Shown: in pieces, positions 1 through 6,250 of the stretch
Position numbering within the stretch: the stretch's first letter is position 1
Layout of the letters: each line of letters starts with the position of its first letter
Assembly (NCBI GenBank): GCA_964428185.1
Contig: CAYRXH010000107.1
Location: 1 to 7,729, forward strand
Source: CAYMAZ01 sp964428185
GTDB lineage: Bacteria > Bacteroidota > Bacteroidia > Bacteroidales > DTU049
Length of the DNA: 7,729 bases
Reading direction: 5' to 3'
Translations under genes and position numbers: made by a program
Notes under the pieces: model-generated
What the model was told of the DNA's origin: nothing
The model's database searches: none
What the model saw: the letters and a program-made list of their open reading frames with translations, nothing else

Positions 1-91
1 AAAATTTAATCTTTATCTCCTCTGTAAAAGTTGCATTTATTTGTTGAATTTATGATATTATATCTTGAAAAAATTGTTATTTAGTTACAAT

Positions 92-146
92 TATAGTTTA
101 TTGCCCATTAAACATAAAGTTAGTTTTTAGAGGTGACTCAAGTTTG
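92..146 (+). promoter_or_regulatory. Weak candidate promoter region upstream of cstA
   Basis: The 158 nt before the first gene are very AT-rich and contain no reading frame I can assign. CAAGTTTG at 139-146 differs from the Bacteroidetes -7 consensus TAnnTTTG only in its first base, but no TTG lies at the usual spacing upstream and the resulting leader would be very short. A second possibility is TTG at 74-76 followed 17 nt later by a poor -7-like TAGTTTAT at 94-101. Neither is convincing. The cstA promoter is probably somewhere in this stretch, but the exact site is a guess. Confidence 0.2.
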
Positions 147-158
147 TAAATAAAAAAG

Positions 159-1584
159 ATGCTTACATTTTTCACTGCACTTTTTTTTACTTCTGGCCGG
201 TTATTTTCTATACGGAAGATTTGTTGAGCGAATATTCGGTACTGATACCACACGAAAAACTCCGGCATACTCGATGCAGGACGGTGTTGATTATGTCCCC
301 CTGAGATGGGGAAGGATTTTTCTCATTCAATTTCTTAACATTGCCGGACTGGGTCCTATTTTCGGAGCATTACTGGGAGCAATGTATGGGCCAGTAGCTT
401 TTTTATGGATAGTATTTGGAAATATCCTTGGAGGAGCACTTCACGATTTTTTTTCGGGAATGATTTCAGTCAGAAACAATGGCATTAGTTTGCCGGAAAT
501 TGTTGGAAAATATCTGGGCTCCGGCATTAAATATTTTATGAGAATTTTCACCATATTCCTGATGATTCTAGTAGGTGCGGTCTTTGTTATGGGTCCGGCA
601 TCAATTATTGACACTCTGACACAAGGATACTTCCCTGTTGCTGCATGGATCGCTCTGATTTTTGTCTATTATATCATGGCAAGCATCCACCCTATAGATA
701 AACTGATAGGCAAAGTATATCCTGTATTTGGGTTTGCACTGTTATTTATGGCTTTGGGAATTTTTACAATGATGATCATCAGGGGTATGGCTGTTCCTGA
801 GCTCACAAGTGAGACATTCATGAATATGAGACACAACGGCAGTCAGTTTCCGGTTTTTCCGATGATGTTTGTCACAATAGCCTGTGGTGCAGTTTCCGGT
901 TTTCACGCAACTCAGTCACCACTTATGGCCAGATGTCTTAAAAATGAAGCTATGGGCCGAAGGGTATTTTATGGTGCTATGGTTGCCGAAGGTATTGTTG
1001 CTCTGATCTGGGCAGCAATAGGAATGTCATTCTGGGGAAGTGTGCAGAATCTCAATACCGTGATGATTAAACAAAAAGAAAATGCTGCCTGGGCTGTGAA
1101 TGAAATTTCAGTTAGTTTGCTTGGTAAATTCGGAGCAATACTTGCTCTCATAGGAGTTGTTGCAGCACCCATCACTTCAGGTGACACAGCATTCAGAAGT
1201 GTACGCCTCATCATTGCTGACTTTCTCAGGTTTGACCAGAAACCTCTTAAAAACAGAATTCTTATCAGTATACCCATTTTTATAGCAGGATTTATCATCA
1301 GTCAAACCAATTTCGGAATAATATGGAGATATATGGCATGGTCAAACCAGACACTTGCTATGATTGTACTTTGGGCTATCAGTGTGTATCTTGCCAGAGA
1401 AAAAAAATTATTTATCATTGCTCTTGTACCTGCTGTATTTATGACGGCAGTATGTTTTACATACATTCTTATTGCTCCTGAAGGACTTAAAATGACAGGT
1501 GAACTTCCATATTATATATCAGGGGCAATTACTTTCTTATGCACAGTTTTGTTTTTCAACTTTATCAGAAAAAAACGCTCCTGA
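159..1584 (+). CDS. cstA: CstA-family carbon starvation / peptide or pyruvate transporter, frame-split near the N-terminus
   Basis: Integral inner-membrane transporter of the CstA family; characterised members take up peptides or pyruvate during carbon limitation. The substrate here is not known. The frame that matches the family is open from 154 but has no ATG until 274 (M39 of the full protein), which would remove the first membrane helix. The ATG at 159 begins a good CstA N-terminus (MLTFFTAL), and ignoring one T of the T8 run at 181-188 joins it to LLLAGYFLYGRFVERIFG and on to DGVDYVPL, giving 474 aa, about the usual length of short Bacteroidetes CstA proteins. Family blocks seen: FLNIAGLGPIFGA, GFHATQSPLMARC, GRRVFYGAMVAEG, and AAPITSGDTAFRS. 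Hydrophobic helices fill most of the rest and the C-terminus is basic (RKKRS). As written, translation from 159 stops at TGA 225-227. The family call is sure; whether the gene is functional is not. Confidence 0.9.
181..188 (+). other. T8 homopolymer at the cstA frame break
   Basis: Eight T residues sit between GCAC and ACTTCTGG. With seven Ts the ATG at 159 reads straight into the conserved CstA frame; with eight it runs into TGA at 225. This is a typical slippage or sequencing-error site. Another T8 in the same gene (447-454, reading HDFFSG) and an A8 (1400-1407, reading REKKL) are in frame. Confidence 0.85.
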
Positions 1585-1616
1585 CTTTAAGGATTTCTGT
1601 TTCAATAGTTAATTCG

Positions 1617-1640
1617 TTTCAAGATTTTGAAATTTTTTCT
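1617..1640 (+). terminator. Possible weak Rho-independent terminator after cstA
   Basis: TTTCAA (1617-1622) and TTGAAA (1627-1632) form a perfect 6-bp inverted repeat around the 4-nt loop GATT, followed directly by six Ts and CT. The stem has only one G-C pair, so it is thermodynamically weak. Its position 33 nt after the cstA stop, before a gene of unrelated function, supports a terminator role. Confidence 0.35.
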
Positions 1641-1660
1641 TGTTATTGCAGAAACTTTTG
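1627..1660 (+). promoter_or_regulatory. Candidate Bacteroidetes-type promoter for the small lipoprotein gene
   Basis: TTG at 1627-1629 is followed after 23 nt by AACTTTTG (1653-1660), a one-mismatch version of the -7 element TAnnTTTG. This would give a leader of about 40 nt before the ATG at 1709. The -33 part overlaps the hairpin proposed as the cstA terminator, and the spacing is at the upper end of the accepted range, so support is weak. Confidence 0.25.
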
Positions 1661-1708
1661 TAATTTTAAGCCGTAAAAAAAGCGATTGATTATATAATTG
1701 GGATTTTT

Positions 1709-2062
1709 ATGAAAAAATATCTCCTCCTTGTTTTTGCAATTGCCTTATTGTCAAATAGTTGCGACAAGAATTCCTGGCCTGTGGTGTTCAAAAGAAATAT
1801 AACCTATAAAGTAAGTGGCACTGCCAATGATTACTGGATCCAATATGTCGATGAATACGGAAATTATAAACAAACAGGAGCAAAAAACAATTGGTCACTT
1901 GAGTTTAAAGCCAAGCCGGATAAGTATTTATATCTGAGTGCACGTAACAATACCGGCACAGGCTATGTTAAAGTTGAGGTATTTCAGGGAAACAAGGTCT
2001 TGCTGTCTGCTAAAAGCGAGATCGAATTCGGAGTAGCTGCTGTCAGTGGTTTTGTGAAATAG
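1709..2062 (+). CDS. Small probable lipoprotein with MmpS-like beta-rich domain
   Basis: 117-aa exported protein of unknown function. It begins with a basic MKK, a hydrophobic core (residues 4-14) and Cys18 in LLSNSCDKNS. This looks like a Bacteroidetes lipoprotein signal, although Ser at -3 is not the classic lipobox residue. Asp at +2 is compatible with outer-membrane or surface placement, which is inference. The mature part (about residues 30-117) has alternating hydrophobic residues and Gly/Asn turns: YKVSGTANDYWIQYVDEYG, a central NNWSLEF, YLYLSARNNTGTGYVKVEVF, then GNKVLLSAKS. This order (V-SGTA, aromatic-rich strand, W, L-L-A-N, V-V-V--G--V) resembles the single beta-sandwich of MmpS-type accessory proteins. 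I recognise the pattern, not a specific homologue. It stands alone, 124 nt after cstA and 53 nt before the next gene, probably with its own promoter. The start is preceded by an AT-rich leader without a Shine-Dalgarno sequence. Confidence 0.75.
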   Translation: MKKYLLLVFAIALLSNSCDKNSWPVVFKRNITYKVSGTANDYWIQYVDEYGNYKQTGAKNNWSLEFKAKPDKYLYLSARNNTGTGYVKVEVFQGNKVLLSAKSEIEFGVAAVSGFVK

Positions 2063-2085
2063 CACCTGAATATTTCTGATTTTTC

Positions 2086-2093
2086 TAACTTTG
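2086..2093 (+). promoter_or_regulatory. Bacteroidetes -7 promoter element upstream of yggS
   Basis: TAACTTTG, followed by CA, is a perfect match to TAnnTTTG. It lies 22 nt before the ATG at 2116, so transcription would begin around 2098-2102 with a very short leader. No clean TTG is found 17-23 nt upstream; the nearest is CTG at 2066-2068. The element lies in the gap between the lipoprotein stop and yggS, where a promoter is expected. It would drive yggS and probably the antiporter gene behind it. Confidence 0.5.
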
Positions 2094-2115
2094 CATGTTC
2101 ATGCTTACTTAAAAT

Positions 2116-2778
2116 ATGTCAATCTCTAATCGCTTTCTTATTTTAAAAAATGAAATTCCCCCGAAAGTCAAGCTTATTGCTGTAACAAAATCCCAGGAAC
2201 CGGAACAAATTCTTAAAGTATATCAGAACGGTCATAAAATTTTCGGAGAAAACAAAGTACAAGAGATTGTTCGAAAGAAAGATTTATTGCCAGAAGATAT
2301 TGAATGGCATATGATAGGGCATCTTCAGACTAACAAAGTGAAATACATTGCTCCATTCATTGCTATGATCCAAAGCATTGACAGTCTGAAATTGCTGTCC
2401 CAAGTCAATCGTCAGGGTGAAAAGCACCAACGCATCATCGACTGCCTGCTTCAGTTTTATATTGCATTTGAAGAAACAAAATTCGGACTTGATATTGATG
2501 AAGCAACTTCGATTATTGAAGATCCCACATTTCACACTTTCAATAATGTGAGAATTTGCGGGGTCATGGGAATGGCCAGTTTCACCAACAACAAGGTAAC
2601 TGTTAAAAAGGAATTTAATAACTTATCCGAAATTTTTCATTTTCTGAAAAACAAATACTTTGCTGATCATGACCATTTCTGTGAAATCTCCATGGGAATG
2701 ACCAATGATTACGAGGTTGCCATTGAAGAAGGCAGTACAATGCTACGAATAGGGTCAAAAATATTTACTAATTCATAG
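2116..2778 (+). CDS. yggS: YggS/PLPBP-family pyridoxal phosphate homeostasis protein
   Basis: Cytosolic single-domain protein of the YggS/PROSC family. It has the fold of the alanine racemase N-terminal barrel, binds PLP and helps balance vitamin B6 and amino-acid pools; no enzyme activity is established for the family. The PLP-binding lysine is K25 in LIAVTKSQ. Other family blocks follow in order: FGENKVQE, WHMIGHLQTNKVKYI, SIDSLKLL, the strand with EETKFGLD, GVMGMASF, and the C-terminal phosphate-binding region ISMGMTNDYEVAIEEG then RIGSKIF. At 220 aa it is of normal family length and nothing is missing. The ATG lies 53 nt after the lipoprotein stop, just behind a good -7 element. The next gene starts 21 nt after the stop, so the two may be co-transcribed, though no functional link to a cation exchanger is evident. 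Confidence 0.95.
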   Translation: MSISNRFLILKNEIPPKVKLIAVTKSQEPEQILKVYQNGHKIFGENKVQEIVRKKDLLPEDIEWHMIGHLQTNKVKYIAPFIAMIQSIDSLKLLSQVNRQGEKHQRIIDCLLQFYIAFEETKFGLDIDEATSIIEDPTFHTFNNVRICGVMGMASFTNNKVTVKKEFNNLSEIFHFLKNKYFADHDHFCEISMGMTNDYEVAIEEGSTMLRIGSKIFTNS

Positions 2779-2799
2779 AACCTGACTAATTTCAATCCA

Positions 2800-3798
2800 A
2801 TGCTACTTAAGATACTATTTTTCATACTCGGTTTTGTCATTCTAATTGGTGGAGCCAATTTTCTAATTAACGGTGCATCTTTGCTTGGCAAAAAGTTCAA
2901 AGTCTCTTCAATGGTTATAGGAATGGTTGTGGTAGGATTCGGAACATCTCTCCCTGAACTCATCATCAGTGTTGTGGCTGTATTCAAGGGCTCAGCAGAC
3001 ATTTCAATAAGCAATGTTGTAGGAAGTAATATTGCAAACATAATGCTTATACTTGGCATTCTCTCGCTGATAACCAAAATTTCAATAAAGAAATCACACA
3101 CAGTAAAGGTAAAAATTCCGGCAGTCATCTCTGCATCTCTGATTTTATTTCTTGTAAGTTTTGATACGACATTTTTCAATCAGAACATAAACATTATTGG
3201 AAGAGTTGATGGCATCATCTTTCTTTGTTTGTTTGCTATATTTCTGATTTACACATTATTGTTCAATAAAGAATCAATAGAAGAATCAGATCAGAATGCT
3301 TCAGAAAAAAAAACATCATTAATTCTGTTCATGGTGGTCTCAGGCATTGCAGGAGTATCCCTTGGAGGAAACTGGGTTGTTGAAAATGCCATTGAAATTG
3401 CACGATTTCTGGGAATGAGCGAAGCATATATAGGTGTTAGTATTCTGGCCATCGGATCCTCACTTCCTGAAGTTATCAGTTCTGCCACCGCTGCATTGAA
3501 GAAAGAAGAAGGTCTTGCACTTGGAAACATTATCGGATCCAATATTTTTAATACCTTCCTTATTTTAGGTATTGCATCAGTCATTACTCCGCTTCAGGTT
3601 TCCGAAGAGCAGCAATTCAATATTCTTGTCAATATTTCTGCTTCATTGATTTTTTTACTGTTTGCTCTCAATGGTGTGAAGAAAGGAATTTCCAAAACAG
3701 ATGGAATTATTCTTATAGTATTATATTGTGGATTTCTGATTCTAAGTGCCACTGCAGATACTTCACAAATCTTTGGGATTGTCCCATTTTTCAATTAA
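2800..3798 (+). CDS. yrbG: YrbG-type calcium/sodium antiporter (CaCA superfamily)
   Basis: Inner-membrane cation exchanger, 332 aa against about 325 for E. coli YrbG. It has the inverted two-repeat design of the Ca2+/cation antiporter superfamily. Repeat 1 carries GFGTSLPE (residues 46-53) and GSNIAN (75-80); repeat 2 carries GSSLPE (219-224) and GSNIFN (246-251). The acidic residues E53 and E224 are the expected ion-binding glutamates. Hydrophobic stretches fit about ten helices, with a short charged loop at about 156-172 (KESIEESDQNASEKK) between the halves. That loop contains an A9 run (3305-3313) that is in frame. It starts 21 nt after yggS without a clear separate promoter. Ion specificity cannot be told from the sequence; Ca2+ efflux driven by Na+ or H+ is the family expectation. 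Confidence 0.93.
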   Translation: MLLKILFFILGFVILIGGANFLINGASLLGKKFKVSSMVIGMVVVGFGTSLPELIISVVAVFKGSADISISNVVGSNIANIMLILGILSLITKISIKKSHTVKVKIPAVISASLILFLVSFDTTFFNQNINIIGRVDGIIFLCLFAIFLIYTLLFNKESIEESDQNASEKKTSLILFMVVSGIAGVSLGGNWVVENAIEIARFLGMSEAYIGVSILAIGSSLPEVISSATAALKKEEGLALGNIIGSNIFNTFLILGIASVITPLQVSEEQQFNILVNISASLIFLLFALNGVKKGISKTDGIILIVLYCGFLILSATADTSQIFGIVPFFN

Positions 3799-3815
3799 TT
3801 ATATCAGGAATTCAT

Positions 3816-3823
3816 TATTTTTG
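3816..3823 (+). promoter_or_regulatory. Bacteroidetes -7 promoter element upstream of the sugar permease
   Basis: TATTTTTG matches TAnnTTTG perfectly and ends 17 nt before the ATG at 3841. No TTG is found at the usual -33 spacing, so the match rests on the -7 half. It is also the left arm of an 8-bp inverted repeat that reaches the start codon, which could be an operator. It would drive the permease, kinase and mannosidase genes as one unit. Confidence 0.4.
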
Positions 3824-3841
3824 TTCAAATTTTCAAAAATA
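3816..3841. promoter_or_regulatory. Inverted repeat overlapping promoter and start of the sugar operon
   Basis: TATTTTTG (3816-3823) and CAAAAATA (3834-3841) are perfect inverted copies separated by 10 nt. The left arm coincides with the candidate -7 element and the right arm ends on the A of the ATG. The placement suits a repressor-binding dyad, but the arms are simple A/T sequence and could arise by chance. Confidence 0.3.
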
Positions 3842-5280
3842 TGAATGAGCCAAAATTCTACCGCCCTGCTTTTGTATTAATTACAGTACTGTTTTTAATG
3901 TGGGGTTTTATTACATGTATGAACGACATCCTCATTCCCTATTTGAAGAAAATATTTGAATTGAATTATGCTCAGGCAATGCTTGTGCAGTTTTCATTTT
4001 TCGGGGCTTATTTTATAGGATCGCTCATTTATTTTATAATTTCGGTATTCATTGGAGATCCCATTCAAAAACTGGGATACAGAACCGGTATTATCATTGG
4101 ACTTGTGATTTCCGGCATTGCATGCATCTTGTTTTATCCTGCGGCACATGCCCATGAATATACATTTTTCCTCAGTGCTCTTTTTATTCTAGGTCTTGGA
4201 TTTACAATGCTCCAGATTTCTGCCAACTCTTATGTTGCTATTCTTGGAAGGCCTGAAACTGCATCAAGCAGACTTAATATGTCACAGGGATTTAATTCCT
4301 TCGGAACAACAATTGCTCCAATTATAGGAGGATATCTGGTTTTTCATTTCTTTGCAGCCTGGGGAGAACCTTTGCTGAATTCTGCCGGTGTTCCGGTGCT
4401 GACTGATGGGGGAATGACAATGTCATCGGCCGGTGTTCAAATTCCCTATTTTATTTTTGCAGGCTTATTTTTTCTGCTGGCCATCATCTTTTTGTTTGCA
4501 AAACTACCGTTGATGCATCAGAGCAATTCGAGGGTCAAGGGTGTGCAGGCTTTGAAATTTAGCCAGCTTTCTCTGGGCATCATTGCCATTTTCTTCTATG
4601 TGGGTTCTGAGGTTTCCATAGGGAGTACAATCATCAATTATCTTCATGAACTTCTCGCCTACCCTGAAATGGAAGCCAAGCTATTTCTTGCCTTTTACTG
4701 GGGAGGTGCAATGATAGGGAGATTTATCGGAGCTGTTTCACTGGGCAAATTCAACAACAGGGCAAAGCAAATCATGCTCATGGTTCTCATTGCACTCACT
4801 GGTTTTGTTGTTATCTTCGGTGCTGCTTATCTTGAAAGTGGGATTGACTTTGGTCGTGTGTGGCCATTTTTTATTCTAATAGCAATCAATCTGCTTGGAC
4901 TTATTATAGGCAAAAATCTACCTGCCCGAACACTTTCAGTATTTTGTCTGATGGTCATCGGACTGATTATTACAACTGTGTATACAGAAGGGCAGATTGC
5001 CCTTTGGGCTGTCATCGGAATCGGGTTGTTCAATTCAATCATGTGGTCTAACATCTTCACTCTTGCTATTAACGGACTGGGGAAATATACATCCCAGGGA
5101 TCATCATTGCTTGTTATGGCAATTCTCGGAGGTGCTCTTCTGCCCCTTCTTCAGGGAGTGGTGGCCGACAACACCGGGCTTCAGTCATCTTACCTGATTC
5201 TTATCCTTCCCTATCTCTATCTAGCTTTTTACGGCTGGAAAGGACATATTGCACGCAAACGTGACATTGTGATTGAATAA
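3841..5280 (+). CDS. FHS-family sugar:H+ symporter (MFS; GluP/FucP-like)
   Basis: Inner-membrane major facilitator of the fucose/glucose-galactose:H+ symporter (FHS) family, 479 aa, with about 12 hydrophobic segments. The N-terminal signature LFLMWGFITCMNDILIPYLK (residues 18-37) is typical of Bacteroidetes glucose/galactose-type permeases. The middle has LGFTMLQISANSYVAILG, NMSQGFNSFGTTIAP and GGYLVF. The C-terminal half has FYVGSEVSIGS, FYWGGAMIGRFIG and, near the end, GLFNSIMWSNIFTLAINGLG with YTSQGSSLLVMAILGGALLP. The likely role is uptake of a hexose such as glucose, galactose or mannose; the exact sugar cannot be read from sequence. It is followed after 10 nt by a ROK sugar kinase and then a GH92 mannosidase, so mannose is a reasonable candidate. 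It is probably the first gene of that operon. Reading frame is intact. Confidence 0.93.
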   Translation: MNEPKFYRPAFVLITVLFLMWGFITCMNDILIPYLKKIFELNYAQAMLVQFSFFGAYFIGSLIYFIISVFIGDPIQKLGYRTGIIIGLVISGIACILFYPAAHAHEYTFFLSALFILGLGFTMLQISANSYVAILGRPETASSRLNMSQGFNSFGTTIAPIIGGYLVFHFFAAWGEPLLNSAGVPVLTDGGMTMSSAGVQIPYFIFAGLFFLLAIIFLFAKLPLMHQSNSRVKGVQALKFSQLSLGIIAIFFYVGSEVSIGSTIINYLHELLAYPEMEAKLFLAFYWGGAMIGRFIGAVSLGKFNNRAKQIMLMVLIALTGFVVIFGAAYLESGIDFGRVWPFFILIAINLLGLIIGKNLPARTLSVFCLMVIGLIITTVYTEGQIALWAVIGIGLFNSIMWSNIFTLAINGLGKYTSQGSSLLVMAILGGALLPLLQGVVADNTGLQSSYLILILPYLYLAFYGWKGHIARKRDIVIE

Positions 5281-5290
5281 TTTTCAAACT

Positions 5291-6241
5291 ATGAGCGCAT
5301 ATACAATAGGTATTGATATTGGAGGAACAACAAGTGTTGTTGGACTGGTAAACAGGGAAGGCAGAATTATCAGAAGAAAAGTACTCGATACACTAGGTCA
5401 CCCTGTTGCTTCTGAATTCTTTCTTAAACTCGCTGACATTATTGAAGAATTTGAAGAACTTAAATCGGTGTCATCTGTGCTGCAAGGCATTGGAATAGGT
5501 GCTCCCAACGGAAATTTCTATCATGGAACCATTGAATTTGCTCCAAATCTGGAATGGAAAGGTGTCGTTCCTGTTGTAGAAATGCTTCAAAAACGTTTTC
5601 CTGATACTGTGATAAAGCTGACAAATGATGCCAATGCTGCTGCCATAGGGGAAATGATATACGGAAATGCCAAAGGTGAAAAGGATTTTATTATGATCAC
5701 CCTGGGAACAGGTGTTGGCAGCGGTATTGTTGTTGACGGCAAACTTGTTTACGGACATGATGGTTTTGCAGGTGAAATCGGGCATACAATTTATGATCCC
5801 AAAGGCAGACCATGTGGTTGTGGTCGCAATGGATGCCTTGAAACCTATGCTTCGGCAGGAGGAATTGTTACTAGTGTCAAAGAATTATTGAATAACTCTG
5901 AAGAACCTTCCCAGTTGCGATCTGTCCCTTTGTCTGAACTATCATCCAAGCATATAGGAGAAGCTGCTAAAAACGGGGACTCAATTGCCCTCAGAGCATT
6001 TGACATTACTTCAAAAATTCTTGCCGTAAAATTGGCAGACAGTGTTGCCCACACATCTCCCGCAGCAATTTATATATTCGGTGGACTAGCCAATGCTGGA
6101 GATGTATTAATGAATCCTTTAAAAAAATACTTCGAAGAAAACCTACTTAAGATATACAAAAACAAAATCAAACTGATGCGTTCAGGCCTACCTGCTAATG
6201 ATGCAGCTATTCTGGGCGCAACAGCACTTATTCACCAATAA
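5291..6241 (+). CDS. ROK-family glucokinase / hexokinase
   Basis: Cytosolic ATP-dependent sugar kinase of the ROK family, 316 aa from ATG 5291. I chose this ATG over the in-frame TTG at 5273, which would overlap the permease stop and add only MNNFQT before the conserved core. Motifs: ATP phosphate-binding DIGGTT (residues 9-14); the sugar-site NDANAA with catalytic Asp113; LGTGVGSG (138-145); and the ROK zinc site GEIGH (161-165) with CGCGRNGCLE (175-184), giving ligands H165, C175, C177 and C182. Near the C-terminus GGLANAG and NDAAILGA are as in other family members. GAPNG and the overall length place it with Bacteroidetes glucokinases; B. fragilis RokA, a related type, is reported to act on several hexoses. 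Given its neighbours, phosphorylation of glucose or mannose after import is the likely job. There is no DNA-binding N-terminus, so it is a kinase and not a ROK repressor. Confidence 0.93.
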   Translation: MSAYTIGIDIGGTTSVVGLVNREGRIIRRKVLDTLGHPVASEFFLKLADIIEEFEELKSVSSVLQGIGIGAPNGNFYHGTIEFAPNLEWKGVVPVVEMLQKRFPDTVIKLTNDANAAAIGEMIYGNAKGEKDFIMITLGTGVGSGIVVDGKLVYGHDGFAGEIGHTIYDPKGRPCGCGRNGCLETYASAGGIVTSVKELLNNSEEPSQLRSVPLSELSSKHIGEAAKNGDSIALRAFDITSKILAVKLADSVAHTSPAAIYIFGGLANAGDVLMNPLKKYFEENLLKIYKNKIKLMRSGLPANDAAILGATALIHQ

Positions 6242-6250
6242 TTCCTGACT

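Noticed and set aside
1..158. Possible tail of an upstream gene or a small ORF in the leader
   Set aside because: Forward frames are short, closed by stops and show no recognisable protein pattern; the stretch is simply AT-rich.
2284..3179. Open frames on the minus strand across yggS and the antiporter gene (2284-2535, 2709-3179)
   Set aside because: They lie antisense to well-conserved genes, have no family motifs, and their composition follows from the codons of the real genes.
3305..3313. A9 run in the antiporter gene as a third frameshift
   Set aside because: The nine As are in frame (SEKKTS) and the second antiporter repeat continues normally after it.
4827..5197. Overlapping short frames on both strands within the permease gene
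   Set aside because: The permease frame carries clear family motifs throughout this span; the others are low-complexity shadows without motifs.
5273..5290. TTG at 5273 as the kinase start, giving an 8-nt overlap with the permease stop
   Set aside because: ATG 5291 lies just before the conserved core and gives the usual family N-terminus; the extra six residues add nothing recognisable.
5291..6241. ROK protein as a transcriptional repressor of the operon
   Set aside because: It lacks an N-terminal winged-helix domain and begins directly with the kinase phosphate-binding motif.
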